DNA of 64,000 nt from Mastigias papua (lineage: Eukaryota > Cnidaria > Scyphozoa > Rhizostomeae > Mastigiidae). The DNA lies in contig OZ025270.1 of assembly GCA_964019165.1 (NCBI GenBank), positions 17,080,659 to 17,144,658 on the forward strand, given 5' to 3'. Made by a program: the position numbers and the translations under genes. Shown here piece by piece: positions 47,295-60,372 of this stretch. The notes beneath the pieces are model-generated. The model did not search any database. It was not told where the DNA came from and was given only the letters and a program-made list of their open reading frames with translations. How positions within the stretch are numbered: position 1 is the stretch's first letter; every line of letters begins with the position of its first letter.

Positions 47295-49454
47295 TTTGTT
47301 ACTTGGCAGTTCAGCGTTCGGAGAAGGAAAAGGTGCATTTATTTCAAAAAATAGTTTTCTGATTCAAATGGATTGTATTCATTTACTTCTGGTTTTCTTT
47401 TTATTTGGTATGGCTGTATGAAATTAATGGAGAAATCAAAGAGCATATTGCAAAACTGCAAATGTATTTTCTTCCTTATGATGAACAATGTTTCTTTGCT
47501 CCATTGACATTCACTTTGCAAGTGCACTCTCCAGTGCAGACAAATAGAGAGTCTTCATAAACGTGGGGGAGAATCCATTTCTAAAACTGAAATAAATTGG
47601 GGTCTTAATAAAAGGGTAGGAGTGCAAATTTCGCTCTCTCTTGCAGATGATGGTCCAAATGTCGAAAGCTACTGCAGCCATACAATATCAGTAAAATTTA
47701 GGATAACATCAAAACGGTAGGCCTGTACAGGGTTCGTACAAGACTTATTCAAATGAAATTCCGCGACTTTTTCTCAACTTTCCCTTAGAATCAGACGACT
47801 TTCCCTTCCAATTTTCCATGAATACTCCATGTAGGGGTGAATGAATCCCAGCAGACAACATTTTGCTGCAGAACTATTCTGAAAGTAATTTTGTCACAAC
47901 AATTATTGATGTCACCACAACCAAGTGGCATTTTGTAAACATGATCATTAACTTGCACCTCTTTCTGTTCTTACCCATTCTTGAACACACTCCTTATGTC
48001 CGACTCAAGGTATTTATGGAACAGAGGAATACGTGCAATTCACGCTTGTGGCAAAGGAAATATTGAGGACAAAAATCTTCGGTGCATGCTGAACATCAGA
48101 TTCACTTAGGGTGGCATTTATTTGAAGCTATGCGTTCAATAAATGAAATGCAGTAATGGGATTTTGTAGAAACAGAGATTAAGGCCACGACCAGGATCTT
48201 CTTGTCAAGAAAATATCTTGGTCAGATTGAAAGAAGAGGAAAATTACTAAGTGGGGATCATAAAAAGCTTGGGGTGGGAAAATGTAAATAGCAAAAGTTT
48301 TCATCCCTTGCAATGTCATAGGAAAATAGCTAGTGAGAGCATTTGTAAAATGGATTCAGAAATAGCAACAAGATTTGCTATGAAGTTGATAAAATGTTCT
48401 GTACAAATTGGGTAAAAAGGATCTACACTATTTTGATCAAGAATCTGCTCCTTAATAAAGCTTCAGTGCCATGATAAGCTACCACAGCTCCTTATCAGCA
48501 TTGAGTGTTTGATTGACATAAGCAAAATATGACTGATAATGTGTCTCAGTTAAAGGCTTGATCCGGTTACATATAAGGACAAGCAGTAAAGGTCTTCTAA
48601 TATTCAAAATTGACAGATAATTTGCCAAGTGTCAAAAAATATTTCAACTGTTCACACAGTGTTTAAGCACGAGGAAGTAAAATATAATATATATCTGATT
48701 AATGGTTATTTCTGAGATAAACTTGTTGTTTCTAAATCAAGGAAAATAAGACATCAAACATAAACTCTATTGTTCTTTTTACATGTGAGGGTATCCTAGA
48801 ATGTAAGACCCCCTATAAAGTAAATTTTAGCAGTTATGGCAAAGTTTATCTTTGAAAGTGTTTGCAAGAAGCACAAACAATACCAAGAATTGGATATTTG
48901 GGTAGAAAAACATCACTGATTGTCAATTAATATCTATTATGAAGATGTAACTCACTACAAATGAACAAACAGATCTTAAATCTGGTGTATGCATATTCCA
49001 TTGATTTTGAATTACCCAGAAGTTATAATATGATTGCTGTATTGAGCTGAAATTTTTAGGAATATGCTTTCTCCATAGAAGCAGTTCATGCTGAAAATTT
49101 GTGAAAAATCTGAGCTGGGTTATATGGAGCAATTGGGTAATTTGAGATAGAATTTAGTAGTTCATTTTTTATTTCAAAATGCTCCACTGATGCATCTAAA
49201 TAGTCTAGTGTGTGTCAAATAGACAAGAAAGGAATAGTTCATCATTGTATAAATAAATATCAATGTTGTGAAAAGTTTGTTCTCCACTCAACAGCAAGAG
49301 GTAACCTATCAGCATGAATCACCAGAAAGTTATAAGAAACACACATGTTATGAATCCTGCTTGGCGAATATGGCTAGTGATTCTTTGTATTGTAATTTCA
49401 AATCTAGTGATGAATCCATGCATTTGATATTTACCTCTGATATTTGATATTTGA
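47295..49454. other. Non-coding stretch, little recognisable
   Basis: No gene supported. Around 47725-47820 a segment with AGGGTTCGTACAAGAC and repeated GACTTTCCCTT-like blocks resembles a dispersed small repeat; similar TTCCCTGACTTCCCC blocks recur at 53760-53840. The short open frames seen here lack codon structure or homology that I recognise. Confidence 0.6.
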
Positions 49455-49955
49455 TTTGTTTAGGGAGGGTTGGCCTTCAACGGAAGTTGTTTTTCAAGGG
49501 GCCCTCCAAAAAAATAAAGAAATAGTCAACCCTGCATTGTTTTTTGAAACCACCCAGGGAGGATGCCGACTTAGACTCAGCAGGAAGGCTATTCCATAGT
49601 TTAGCTCCCGGAAAGAAAAACATTTTTGTCCATTTGCTCAACTTTTCTTTGGCAACTTTAAATCAGTCTCAGTGCTCTGGAGGCTGCGGGAGGAACATAC
49701 TGAGTTTTTTGTGAAGAGGTTACACAAGTATTGAGGAGCCAAATCATTGAGCAACTTGAAGACCATTGTTTTGGTTTCATAACCAATGAGTTCTTCAATG
49801 GTCTTCCAGTCCAACTCTGCAATAAGTGGTCTGCTTGGGGTGTCAAAGCTGCTATTTGTTATTATCCTAGCAGCACGATTTTGAAGTTTTTGTAGCTGGT
49901 TGATGTTTAACATTTTTGGCTCAAACTTCAGTTTTGATGTATTTTTACTACACAT
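49455..49955 (-). pseudogene. LINE RT C-terminal fragment
   Basis: The minus strand reads LNINQLQKLQNRAARIITNS, PLIAELDWKTIEELIGYETK and MVFKLLNDLAPQYLCNLF, then a stop. After one frameshift it continues with AKLWNSLPAESKSASSLGGF. This is the standard end of a family of LINE RTs abundant in cnidarians and other invertebrates (LQNRAARI, then a WxT/I segment, then VFK-LN-LAP-YL, then LWNSLP). There is no catalytic core: only the 3' end was inserted. Confidence 0.88.
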
Positions 49956-50862
49956 TTTATATCTTCACAGCAATAAATAGCTATAGTGTTTTGCTACTCT
50001 GCAGTCAAATGTATTGTCGGGAGTTAGGAATCCTGTCAGTTTAAGTTGCATACAAAATATTACTATATAATGTTTGAAAGCGGTGATGTAAGCGGTCGTG
50101 AGGATGATTTTTCGTTATATTACTTCATAGGACACATTATAGTATTTCTAAAAACAGTCGTTGACTGACCCTAACCCTCCCCTCCGTGGCCTTTTTTCCC
50201 ACGAATTCGTATAACTTTGTGTATACACAGTTTCAACTGCCCGGATCCTTAACATCCATCCAAGTATTCTTTTCTGGAGAGCACCCAAATTCATCGTTAA
50301 ATATGTATAAAATTTGGCTTAGTCCTGGTCACAGGTACTTAAGCCAAATTTCTCTCTTCAGAATCTAATCGTGAAGTTCAAAACAAATTAAGGATACTTG
50401 CAATAGATAACAGATGAATTATGTGAAGTACAACATACCAATAGTTAGCTTCCATGGCATCTTTTGATTCTTTTTCTTCTATCTTTCACCTTCAGCTGCT
50501 GCTTGTTGCACTTGACGCCGTTTTCAATCGAGTTTTGCACATTTTCTTCCATATAAATATCTTGCAGAAACTTCCGTCTGTGATCTTCGCGCGTGTTTCA
50601 CGGATCGTAGAGAGTTCTGGGATATCCTCCTCCGCAGTAACGATCACGATGCAAGCGTTCTATTGAACTGTACTAACCTATCTCTATGGTACTAACATAG
50701 ATAAATAGATAAATAAATAAATAGTCTATATCTGCAGGTTAAATGCTCGGCAGGACACTTACAGGTACTGCCCACAGGAAACGTCAGTAGCTTGCAGCAC
50801 AACCCCTCTTCTTAATTTTTTAGGATGACCCCCAACAATAACCTTACTTTATCCACAGTATA
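49956..50862. other. Mostly unrecognised stretch, possible minus-strand first exon
   Basis: On the minus strand an ATG near 50455 starts MEANYW and runs straight into GTATGTTG, a possible splice donor. The 200 bp upstream of it are comparatively GC-rich. This could be the first coding exon of an unseen gene; nothing else supports it. A GATAAATAAATA microsatellite lies at about 50698-50723. Confidence 0.4.
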
Positions 50863-51150
50863 ACCTTACTTTTTGAGTTAAAATCGATCGAATAAAAAGT
50901 GGTCTGATACTTACTACGTTCTTAAATTATTACGTTACTTTTTGAGCAAGGTCAATCCAGCGAAAGTGGACTGCTTTTCATCAATTTACGGAGACCATAG
51001 AGCTACTTTTTGAGCCAAAGTTGATCAAATGGAATTGTGGGTTAATTTGCTAAGTCTTTAGCCTTACTTTTGTGAGAAAATAGATAGGGTGAATTTTGGG
51101 CTGATTTTCATCAAGTTTTTCAAGGCTATAAGCTGGAGCTATTTTTGGAA
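50863..51150. repeat. Decayed ~68-bp tandem repeat with satellite-like words
   Basis: Blocks like CCTTACTTTTTGAG recur at about 50864, 50933, 51002, 51062 and 51138, spaced 60-76 bp, with GTGG-CTGATTTTCATCAA-TTT between some of them. The word TAGCCTTACTTTT at about 51059 equals the minus-strand reading of the 107-bp satellite across its core, and ATTTTCATCA is also a satellite word. Copies are strongly diverged. Confidence 0.65.
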
Positions 51151-51965
51151 AATAACATTGTTTTCTGAAGAAATTTTCCGAACGAAATAGATTTCTGCCC
51201 AACTGGGAGGGCGGCAGTCATGGGAATAACGTAGCTCAGCTGAATGAAGTAAGTAATAAAAACTTACGTCGCCTTGATCATTGGTTTATGTGAAACAAAC
51301 TACTATTAAATGTAGTTAAAAATAACTCAATGAAAATATCAGCCCATTAAAAGCAGCAAGAGTTGCCAGGTGAACTGGATTTGAAAGTATGAGACAACAG
51401 CATTCAGACAGTTCCAGAAAAAACATCATGATCTGCAGATTTTTGGACCACAGCTAGTATCTACGGATTTCAAGTCAAAACCCAAATGCATCAGAATTCC
51501 ATTTCCTACCAATGTGTTGTAATTTGTAACAAGTTATCACAAGAGCCGAGAAAGGAACAATCCTTCACAGTATTTAAAACTAAATTAAAAGACTATCACA
51601 TGAACTTCTCTTATTATGTGATTTGAACTTAAATTAGGACTTCAGCTTCATTCATTATGTATATTGACACCTTTACTTTTGATACCATGTACTTTTATAT
51701 CTTGTATACATTAATTTATTTAAATGCAGGAAAGTGCAGTCTTGAGGATGAATTTCGAAGTAAAGATGGCGAAAAAATAGAGGCATTTCTATGCTTTTAA
51801 AGATGTTGTATATATTTACGGAAGCTTTCAATCTACATAAATAGTTTTTCATAATAGTTTTAATAATGATGGGTAACCTATTGGAAAAATCTCGCAGATG
51901 TAATATCACACAGAATGGTTAATACCAAGGAAAGTTTCCTGTGCTATAGGGGGCTCTGAAGTATG
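51151..51965. other. Non-coding stretch, nothing firm
   Basis: No gene recognised. The segment around 51530-51620 on the plus strand vaguely resembles the last part of a LINE C-terminus (a Thr-Val-Phe-Lys-Thr-Lys-Leu-Lys type reading), but too little is conserved to call. Confidence 0.5.
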
Positions 51966-52435
51966 TTAAGAACATCCTATCACAAAGCTCTTTGAAAAAG
52001 CTATATAAAAGCCTGTTTGAGTCCCATTTGCCATATTGCTCTTTCGTCAACGATCTGTGTAGGATGGGAGAAATAAATAGGCTTCAGGAGAGAGCCGTTA
52101 GAATAATAACATGTAGCGAATTTCATGCCTCTGTCTAGCCATTGTAAGTAAAGATTGAACTGAAATCAATATGGGAACTTTAATGACTCTACTCCAAATT
52201 ACATAAATAATATTTTTATCGAAACTCTCCACTTTTCTGCCAGACCTTATGAAATACTAAAAGTGATCTAAAGGTGCCACTGAGGAAAGCAAATAGAAAG
52301 TAAAGTGAGCTTGTTTAAGAGGAGTAAAGCCATGGCATGGTCTTTTATCTGATGCTTTACAGGCCTCATCTCTAAACTCTTACAAACACTCTCTCTATTT
52401 TATAACTCTGTTTTAGTTTTCTCTGCATTTGTTAG
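51966..52435 (+). pseudogene. LINE RT C-terminal fragment, plus strand
   Basis: The reading KKLYKSLFESHLPYCSFVND is followed by MGEINRLQERAVRIITCSEF, with no stop until about 52136. It continues, with stops and frame changes, through SDLKVPLRKANRK and GVKPWHGLLSDALQ to about 52430. The order matches the YxSLFxSHLxYC, LQxRAxRIIT and WxxLPxxLQ landmarks of LINE C-termini. It is an independent insertion from the one at 49455-49955, on the other strand. Confidence 0.85.
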
Positions 52436-53109
52436 CCATTTCTGTGTAACTAATTAGATATTAGAAACACATCACTTATATTTAGAGTTTCTGCACATTG
52501 TTATAAATTCATGTTAGTTTTGTAACCACTTTAGATACCTGCATGCTTCATAAACCATGGGTTAACTCTAATGGCCTAGCTTACTAATCACTGATGACTT
52601 TCCTATATTTCTAAAGATTGCAAGTTTATTCATATCTATGTAGTTTTTCTTTTTCTTAGAACTATTAGTTCGTTCAAGATACCATGCAGGCCAAATACTT
52701 CTTTTTGAGTGATATTCATTTGAATGAATAAACATAAAAGAACGTAGTTTAAAACAATTAATGATTATTTCTCCTGGTGTAAATAGCAATGCCTCATGGA
52801 GAGTAACTAACAAGGTTTCCAATTATGAGTAAAGTGTGCTGACTGTTGCAAGATGTCCTTCGTCAACAAGCGAGTCTTACAAACCTCATATTGACAGTAC
52901 AAGCACTATTTCTCTTTGAGATATACGACGATGCATTTAAATAAAGATTAAATAAAGATGTAGAGTATAGCTAGATGTTCAATATAAACACTTGATTATT
53001 GAACCTAAATAATAGGAACATACAATGGTTTTGCAATGGAACTTAGACTTTAAAAGACTATATGAAAAAGTCTCCAACTTCTGCATGGAAAGATCACGTT
53101 TTCCGACAT
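52436..53109. other. AT-rich non-coding stretch, no gene seen
   Basis: No recognisable feature beyond AT-rich sequence. Confidence 0.6.
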
Positions 53110-53262
53110 TCTTCTTGAAAACCTATTTTTTCCATTGACTTTTTCTGGGAAAATAATATATCCCCCGACCTGAAAGGTGCAGCATTTTTCTTGAAAACCT
53201 CTATTTTCCACTGACTGTTTCTGGAAAATTAACCTTTCCCCCGACCTGAAAGGTGCAACAAT
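53110..53262. repeat. 76-bp tandem duplication
   Basis: Two copies offset by 76 bp, marked by CTTGAAAACCT at 53114 and 53190 and CCCGACCTGAAAGGTGCA near 53164 and 53240. A few substitutions separate them. Confidence 0.88.
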
Positions 53263-56200
53263 GATGCAAGCAAACAAATGACAAAATATTTCTTTCTCAC
53301 TTTAGCAATACGTACACCACGTTAATTTTCTCGGTTTCTAACTGAGAAAACTATCGAAACATCAACCGTTTATATCACTTTTGAGGGAACAAACCTTCAT
53401 CATAAAATGAACAAGCAAGAAATCGTAGTAAGGACAGAGCAATAAAGGGCCACTAATTTAAAAATCAATAAAGAAAACTGGAAATAGATCAAAGACAATC
53501 AAACGAATAAACAAAAACTTGAGATGAAAACTGCACGAGTCGATCAATATCAACAAAAGGAAGAACGATTATGACTTCTCATACAGTCATAATCTACCAA
53601 CAGAACAGTTCCTAAAAAGCCAACTCTAAATACCAAGCTTGATGCAAGCTAGGCTAAGATACAAATAAAAATAAAAATACTTCTTTGATGGCGAAAAATG
53701 AAATTCCTTTCCTGACCTGCAGCATGAAAACGCTACTTCCACCCTGACCATTACAAGGTTTCCTGATTTCCCTGACTTCCCCTGACCAAAGTGGAAAAAG
53801 AACTTTTCCCTTTTCCCTCTTCCCATGACTTCCCCTCACCGTATAAAACCATGACTTAAGAGAAATATAGGTAGTCGTTGACAACCGATAAACAACACAC
53901 AGTATCACATGATATACAAAATAAATGCCAAACTATTGCACTAAAAATGTTACTTGAAACAACTCCATACAAAATCCCAGATATCAAAATTTACTTAATA
54001 AAAATATTCGTTCCAATTCAAGAAGGTAAACATATCAAAATATTTCTCTCCAAATTTTAACTAAAACTACAATACCTAGCCAAAAAGTGCAAAAAATTAC
54101 AAAAATTTCCATCCACTTAAATACTTTATGTCCTAACCAGACAGGCCATGTGTTCTATGCAAGCGATGAGGGGGCCATCTAAAAATTAGAAAATGGCACA
54201 AGACCTATAACCTCTTATCTTATTATATTGAGTTCAAAAGGGGGGGGGGAGCTTTTCTAAACGAACATACACACCAGTCTTAAACCAGTTATTCATAATT
54301 TTCAACATTGCATTCAATAAGCTCAACTTCAACACTCTCAGCATTACATCAAATATGCTTCAACATTCTTCAACTAAAACCAAATGAAAATTAGCATTGA
54401 ACGACCTGCATCTTAGCTCAAAGAAGATGCCACAGCAACTCTGATGGGTGAAAACAGAACTGTAAACGCATGGAAACAGAAATGAGAATCGTAAGGGGTA
54501 TAAACGGAATGGGATATAGTCGAAAGGGAAGGGGGTACCGTTACAGAGAAATTTTCAAGCCAACGGCATAACTTTCTTCTAATATTGATTATCTAAGGTT
54601 TGGATACTCCAATCAACATCTACAAATACAGCCATCCTTTCAATTGTATCCTAAGATTAAATTGCAACGTTTGGAAATTTCTAAAGAGCATCGTACAAAA
54701 ATCCGCTACGCCTTAAAACACCATAAGAACATTAACACATTCGAAGCAAAACTCTACCGAACATAGAGGTTTCTTTTTACAAACTTGCGTTAAGTGCAAA
54801 AAATTCTTAAGCAACTAATTCTCCCGTAGATCATCTAGTATTAGATGGTTCAAAGAGACACAAAAAGTTATTCATGCGGTCTGGAAAATCTCCAGGTAAA
54901 GTACAACTATTTCTTGATCGAAAGGCCAGCATAAAAACTAAGGAATAAATTAATTCTAGGCTAACATAATGCTATAATCAACCGAATGCACAACAAAATC
55001 GGGTGGGTAGCACCCACATTTATAAAACGAAATTCTAGATTGCAAAACATAATTGTGGCTGAAACTGTGAACTGATTTAAATCTCGTGACATCTGAAATC
55101 GGGTGCTATCTGGGATCAGTCTGGGATACAATCCGTGATGCATATCAGTGATTATGAGGGGTAGGTTAAATGGCTATTTGTCACGTGTTTTCAGTTCATA
55201 TGAGAGAGTGACGGATCGTGAGTTGAAAACAGTGGAAAAATGATTGAGAACTAGACAGCGAATGAGATATCAGGTATCCACTAAGTCCGAGGTAGAAGAT
55301 GAGATTGTAAACAATGTCGAGCGTCTGTAGATCTCGCCCAGCTTGACCCTCCAGTGTGTTAGTCAATGGGTTTCGATCAGCTTAGATGCCAAAACATGAA
55401 AGGATACATAGGGCCATATCTTGTCATGCGCCCTGCATTATCATGAATTACGTCACCATTGAAAGCAATTCTAACAATCAAGCAAGCAAGCTAGTACTTC
55501 AGCTATTGTAGCTGCGGGGCACTCGTTACCGTGACGTCAATCCGCCCTAACCTTCCTTAACAATATGTCTCCTGATCTACGTCAAATACATTTAAGTGTT
55601 TAGATATCAAATTCAAACAGATTTCCCAAAGCATCACGAAGAGAGAAGTCCCATTGTAACGTCTCCTCTGCACACCACAAGGTTTAGAAACGGAAAGTTG
55701 AAGCAGGAAATATGATATGCCTATGCAATGGAAACAGATAACGCGCTTAAACGATCTTTCTGTTCGTTTCCTCTTTAATAAGCGGATGCCTTATTGAAGC
55801 TATCTCATTATTACGACTACAGGGCTAACCTAAACGAACCAAATAAAGTAATACTAATTCCTGTTGTTGCTGTTCATACCGATTATGCTTTTGAACAGTC
55901 TCAGGTTAGCCTCAGTTCAATGGAGATAATTGTCAATAAGAGGAATAAAAATCCCCGCACAATCAACATTGCTACGAGGCCATCATTCTGTGAGAGGCAA
56001 GGCTGTTGCGAAAGACCATGGTTGCTTCGCGATTAGCATATCGCAATGGCTGGCCTAAACAGCAAAACTCATTCGTCAGGTATTAAATGATACCTTGATG
56101 AGATATTTCCTATGCTAAACTAAACGCAAAGGAACACGAAAAAGTGTTGACTATAGCAATTCGATACACGCCTATATAATTGTATCTTCTTTTCGATGGG

Positions 56201-57505
56201 CCCTCTCTCTTTTTTCTCATCATGATTGTGCCCAGTTCTTTCGTAAAGTTCACATTACACAACTCAATCGCCCGATAAATCGAGCATTCTCGAACGAATG
56301 TCATATTCCTATCTTTCAAGATTCCTATAGACATACTGCGCAATAACTAGAACAAATGTCGACTTCCACAGAGAGAGCCAGCGGTCGAATGTCAACTGTG
56401 CTTCAACCACAGAATCTGTGCTTTGGTACTTTCAAACTTAAGGAAATGATTGTGTGGAAACACTGAAGGCTAATACATCAGATACATATATGAAAACCCG
56501 TTTTTAGCACAAATAAACTTTGAGGTCTTGATACGGTAGAAATAAATAAAATAAGAACAAAAAACGTGATCAAAAGACTGTTCTGGCCAGTTAGCATTCT
56601 AGTAGTTCAATCGAACAGCTGTTTTTCTAAACCGTTACCACAGCTTTGCACAGGAGTCCCTTGCAAGGCTGTTCTCAGCGGCAACGTTTTTTCCAAACTC
56701 AAAATGCTTTTACGTCGAGAGTACGGCGTTTGACCCAGAGTAGCAATATCGGCGGCGCTATCAAAAGCCCTAAAAGCTCCCCTTTAAAGGGAGGGGACAG
56801 TTCAGGTCCAATTCTATTCATCTAAATCTATTACCTTGTCAACATGAACATGTGACCTACACTAGCGATAAACAAAGCATAGAAGTTATAAACATAGTTT
56901 CATTATAAATAGATAGGGTTTACTGCTTGCAGTCGATCGCAAAATCGCGAGGAAATATACATCCATCTCACATACTCCTGCGCAGAGTTTGTTAGTTGGC
57001 ATAGGACTATGCCAAAGGTATGTGCCATCGGCGATTCAGGTAAGGATCATGTAAAACGCGAAAGGGTTGGACGAAAACTGCTATTCGTTTGCCAAAAGCG
57101 ATGCTAATTTGCGTTCAGTACCTTTTCCAAATTCTAATGTAAAGATTTGTTTTCATATAATCGAAAGACATCGTGCTCTATCCCGGTGATCTTGATATAT
57201 CAAGATCGTCGCTCTGGCCAGGATCGTCCGTGTTTGTTCCCACGTGGTCGCTGGGATCACTGAAGTCCTCTAAAGCAGTACAAACGATTATATGGAAAAC
57301 AGGCTTGAGAATATGTGAAAAATACAGTTCTGTGGCTAACTGTACATTACATCCTGTAAATACACTGCGCAGGAGTATGCCAACCGTACCCTTCAGGAGG
57401 TACGTAAAATGCCTAGATAGCAGCCCAAAGGTATTGTCTATGCAAAAAACTACAATATGACATTGTCTATAAATACCATCAACACGAAACTTCTACCACC
57501 GATTA
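53263..57505. other. Long stretch downstream of YAP without a supported gene
   Basis: No gene supported. Contents seen: a pyrimidine-rich block at 53700-53860 with repeated TTCCCTGACTTCCCCTGACC-like words, probably a dispersed repeat; a run of ten G at 54240-54249; and a perfect CRE palindrome TGACGTCA at 55532-55539 in a locally more GC-rich stretch (about 55430-55560). That last part might be a promoter, but no gene could be attached to it. The YAP 3' UTR must begin at 57505 and extend leftward; no clear AATAAA signal was found close by on the minus strand. Confidence 0.55.
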
Positions 57506-58322
57506 TTAGAGCCAGGTGAGGAACCCATCTTTATTCTTGCTATTCTGTGTTGCGGGGAACATCATGTCAACATCGTTAAGTACGTCTGACTGAATGTGCT
57601 CCAAGCCCGAGCCGATATCCCCGTCCGATTCTAGAATTCCAAGGTCCACATTGGTTGCCGGCATGCGATCAAAAAACTCCGGTAAATGTCCGGTGTTTGC
57701 TTGATTAATTTGATTGAGATTACCGGGATCGGACCTTCTTGTTAACGACTCTTTCATTTGCGGCTGAGGGATGTTACCTTCCATGTCCACGTCATCAATA
57801 CCGCTAATGACGTCGGCATCTGAGGCCGGGGGCGATAAAAAGGATCCCATTCCATCAAGTCCAGAATCAGCAGAGCCTACACGCTTGTGTTGTACATTGC
57901 TAAAAGATGGTGGATTGGCAAACTTTGGGTCGCAAAGGCTGTTGATCATCGGTGCCCCACTGATTGAGGTATCTGCTTGGCTCAACTGCCGCTGGATCAT
58001 CATCTCTTGGTGAAGGAGCATCTGTTGTCTTTGCCTCAATTTCTCTTTCTCCAGCTGCAAATAGCGCCGGTTTACATGCTCTTGTGATTTACTCGCTTGG
58101 CCTTGAATGAAATTATTGTTGGTCGTCTGGTTTCGATTCAGCCGAGGATCATACCATGTTGTTGTTTGTGTCATGTGATCAATATAATACACTTCACCCT
58201 CGGGTGTTACACCTTGTTCCCAACCTTCTGGTAGTTGGCTCAGCGTTTGGTTTGCATTTAACGTTGCAAGAGACTGGCTCTTTAGTCTAGGGTGCGTCCA
58301 AGACGTTGTCCTATCAAAATGG
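57506..58322 (-). CDS. YAP1: YAP/Yorkie transcriptional coactivator, coding exon 2 (end of WW1 to stop)
   Basis: Encodes residues 138-409 of the Hippo effector. The exon begins after TTTTCTTTTAG at 58323 and completes WW1 (NHFDRTTSWTHPR, Trp146, Pro149). WW2 follows at about 168-199 (LPEGWEQ, Trp172, DHMTQTTTWYDPR, Trp194, Pro197). A coiled-coil-like Gln/Glu/Arg-rich segment spans 222-251. HKRVGS (283-288) fits the LATS consensus HxRxxS, and DSG (290-292) right after it resembles the phosphodegron of vertebrate YAP. The acidic C-terminal transactivation region ends in FLTWL, the PDZ-binding motif. The stop is TAA at 57506-57508. Keeping WW2 and the whole C-terminus in one exon is simpler than the multi-exon vertebrate gene. 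Confidence 0.97.
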
Positions 58323-60372
58323 CTAAAAGAAAAGTTACAAAACGTGGCATCTCGATGCAAACAAAAGTAACCCAAACAGTGTCGAACCCGCTAACATTTT
58401 CTACATATAAATGTGCTATAGCACCAATACAATAGAACAAACTTAGCTCCTCCCAAGCAACATCACATCGCATGCTCCGTCCGCATCAAAGGCAGCCGCA
58501 AAATAACGGAAATGTGCTTTTAGGGATTTTCTAGTCAAATGGGGTCCAAAACCCAATTACATGGTTTGATCAGGGCATTCTCCGTGAAAACTACTGACCA
58601 GGGCACAATTAAGAGGAAATCTATGAGACAAATATCTCATAATTTACAATCCTCTCCTGCAAACACCGAAAAATAGGACAACTCTAAAGTTTAATGTGCG
58701 ACAAAGGACCCTATGCAGCGATTCAAGTTCGACCAAATTCAGCTGTTTCAAATGTGAACCATAAATGTGAAGTGACTGAGGGTTCGTCAACAACAGGGTA
58801 GATATATCTGAGTGGTATGGAATAAGGCACAAAGGAGCTTTTCATCCCGGAAGATTATCATCTTCAGGCTACCAGCATCAAATTTCCTCAAGTTACACAC
58901 AGCAGAGGAGTCTCATCCAAGAATACTTCCAGTAGATTCTTGCATGATGTTTTCCCAGTGCAGACGGGCATTCTGAAAAGCCTAGATCATAACCTCAACT
59001 AAAAATCCTGAAAAACAAGACCGGGAATGCTATTTCAGATATAGCCCCAAGTTATAACTTTTGTACAATTATATTTACATTTTCCCACTTTTCTGATTCT
59101 CCTTGGATTTTCAAAATGACAAAAAGAATGAGAAGGGGTACCATCCTTCTAGACTTTCATGCATTCACAAAGCTGGTGGGAAAATCACAATATTTCAATC
59201 ACAAGACAGTTGCAAATCTGGTAAAGCAATTTATATATCATAAATCTACAGAGGACTGCCTACAAATATTTCTACACAAAGGTTCAAAAATTGGTTCAGC
59301 TACCTCCAAAGTGACTGAATCCTCATCTTACAAGGTTCCTACCAGTGCAAAAAAATTGAAACCATAATAGGAACGTAATTATGGCTTAGAGGGGATGTTT
59401 TTGTGAAGCATTACACACTGCCTCAGTAACTTGTGTGGTTAAGATAACCCTTATTGAAAGACAATCCAGCATGACTGACAATGGAATAAGCCTGTGTGCT
59501 AATGTCCATTGAAGAGATTATGTGGTAAAACAAGTAATCTTCACTAGATATGAAAGTAAGCATTTCAATGTGGTTTGCTTTTACTTCTACCACAAGAAAA
59601 ACCCCATATCATCATATCACACACTATAGGCCTTGAAAGCATTAACAATTATATTCCTTTATTTCATTATGTTTAGTCTCTTATGGTAGATGTGGCACTC
59701 TTCTTGTTGATAGAACATTTCTAAAACAGATACCTATTCCATGAAATGTTGCCATTCTGTTGTCCTTTATAAGCATACCTTACCACTATAGTATGCAGGT
59801 TACATATTACTCCGTGCCAAAGAGCATTAACCTACTGCAGCAACCTTCCAAATTCTAACAGATTCTGCTAGTGCGAATTCTCTATCAAGTGAACTTAAAA
59901 TCAACACCAAACCACACTGAAGATATCATTAACCTTGCTAATCCTTCTTAGGTGTCCTTGTGACTCCAAAGTTTCTGGAGCAGCCCAAAAACTGTGGTTC
60001 AAAAAGAAGGGTTTAATGCCATGCCCAAGTTAGCTACCGGCAAGTTTATCAAAAGCTATAAAAATGCACAAGACAAGGTCAAATGTGCTGAAGTCAACAT
60101 AACAAACTTGCTTGTTAAAATAATGTGTGGAAATCTAGACCAGATTTGGGTGGGGCAAGGAGAGTTATACTGTAAACTCATTCATAACTGCATGTTCATG
60201 GAGCACTAATGCAATTTTCATCACAATTACATTATCTAGCAAAATCTTATTTATTGAGATAGCAAGGACCAATCTCTTTCATGAGTAAATAATTGAAAAT
60301 CTCTGCCTATTATACATATTTTACTGCATTGCAAACTCATTATGTTCCCAATTATTCTATAAATCCTCTATG

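Noticed and set aside
51530..51620. Possible LINE C-terminal remnant
   Set aside because: Only a few residues fit and no landmark block is intact.
55794..56036. 80-codon plus-strand frame downstream of YAP
   Set aside because: No homology recognised; a length expected by chance in this amount of sequence.
59994..60209. 71-codon plus-strand frame in the YAP intron
   Set aside because: No recognisable domain, no splice or promoter context, antisense to YAP. A faint likeness to transposase-derived proteins is too weak to call.
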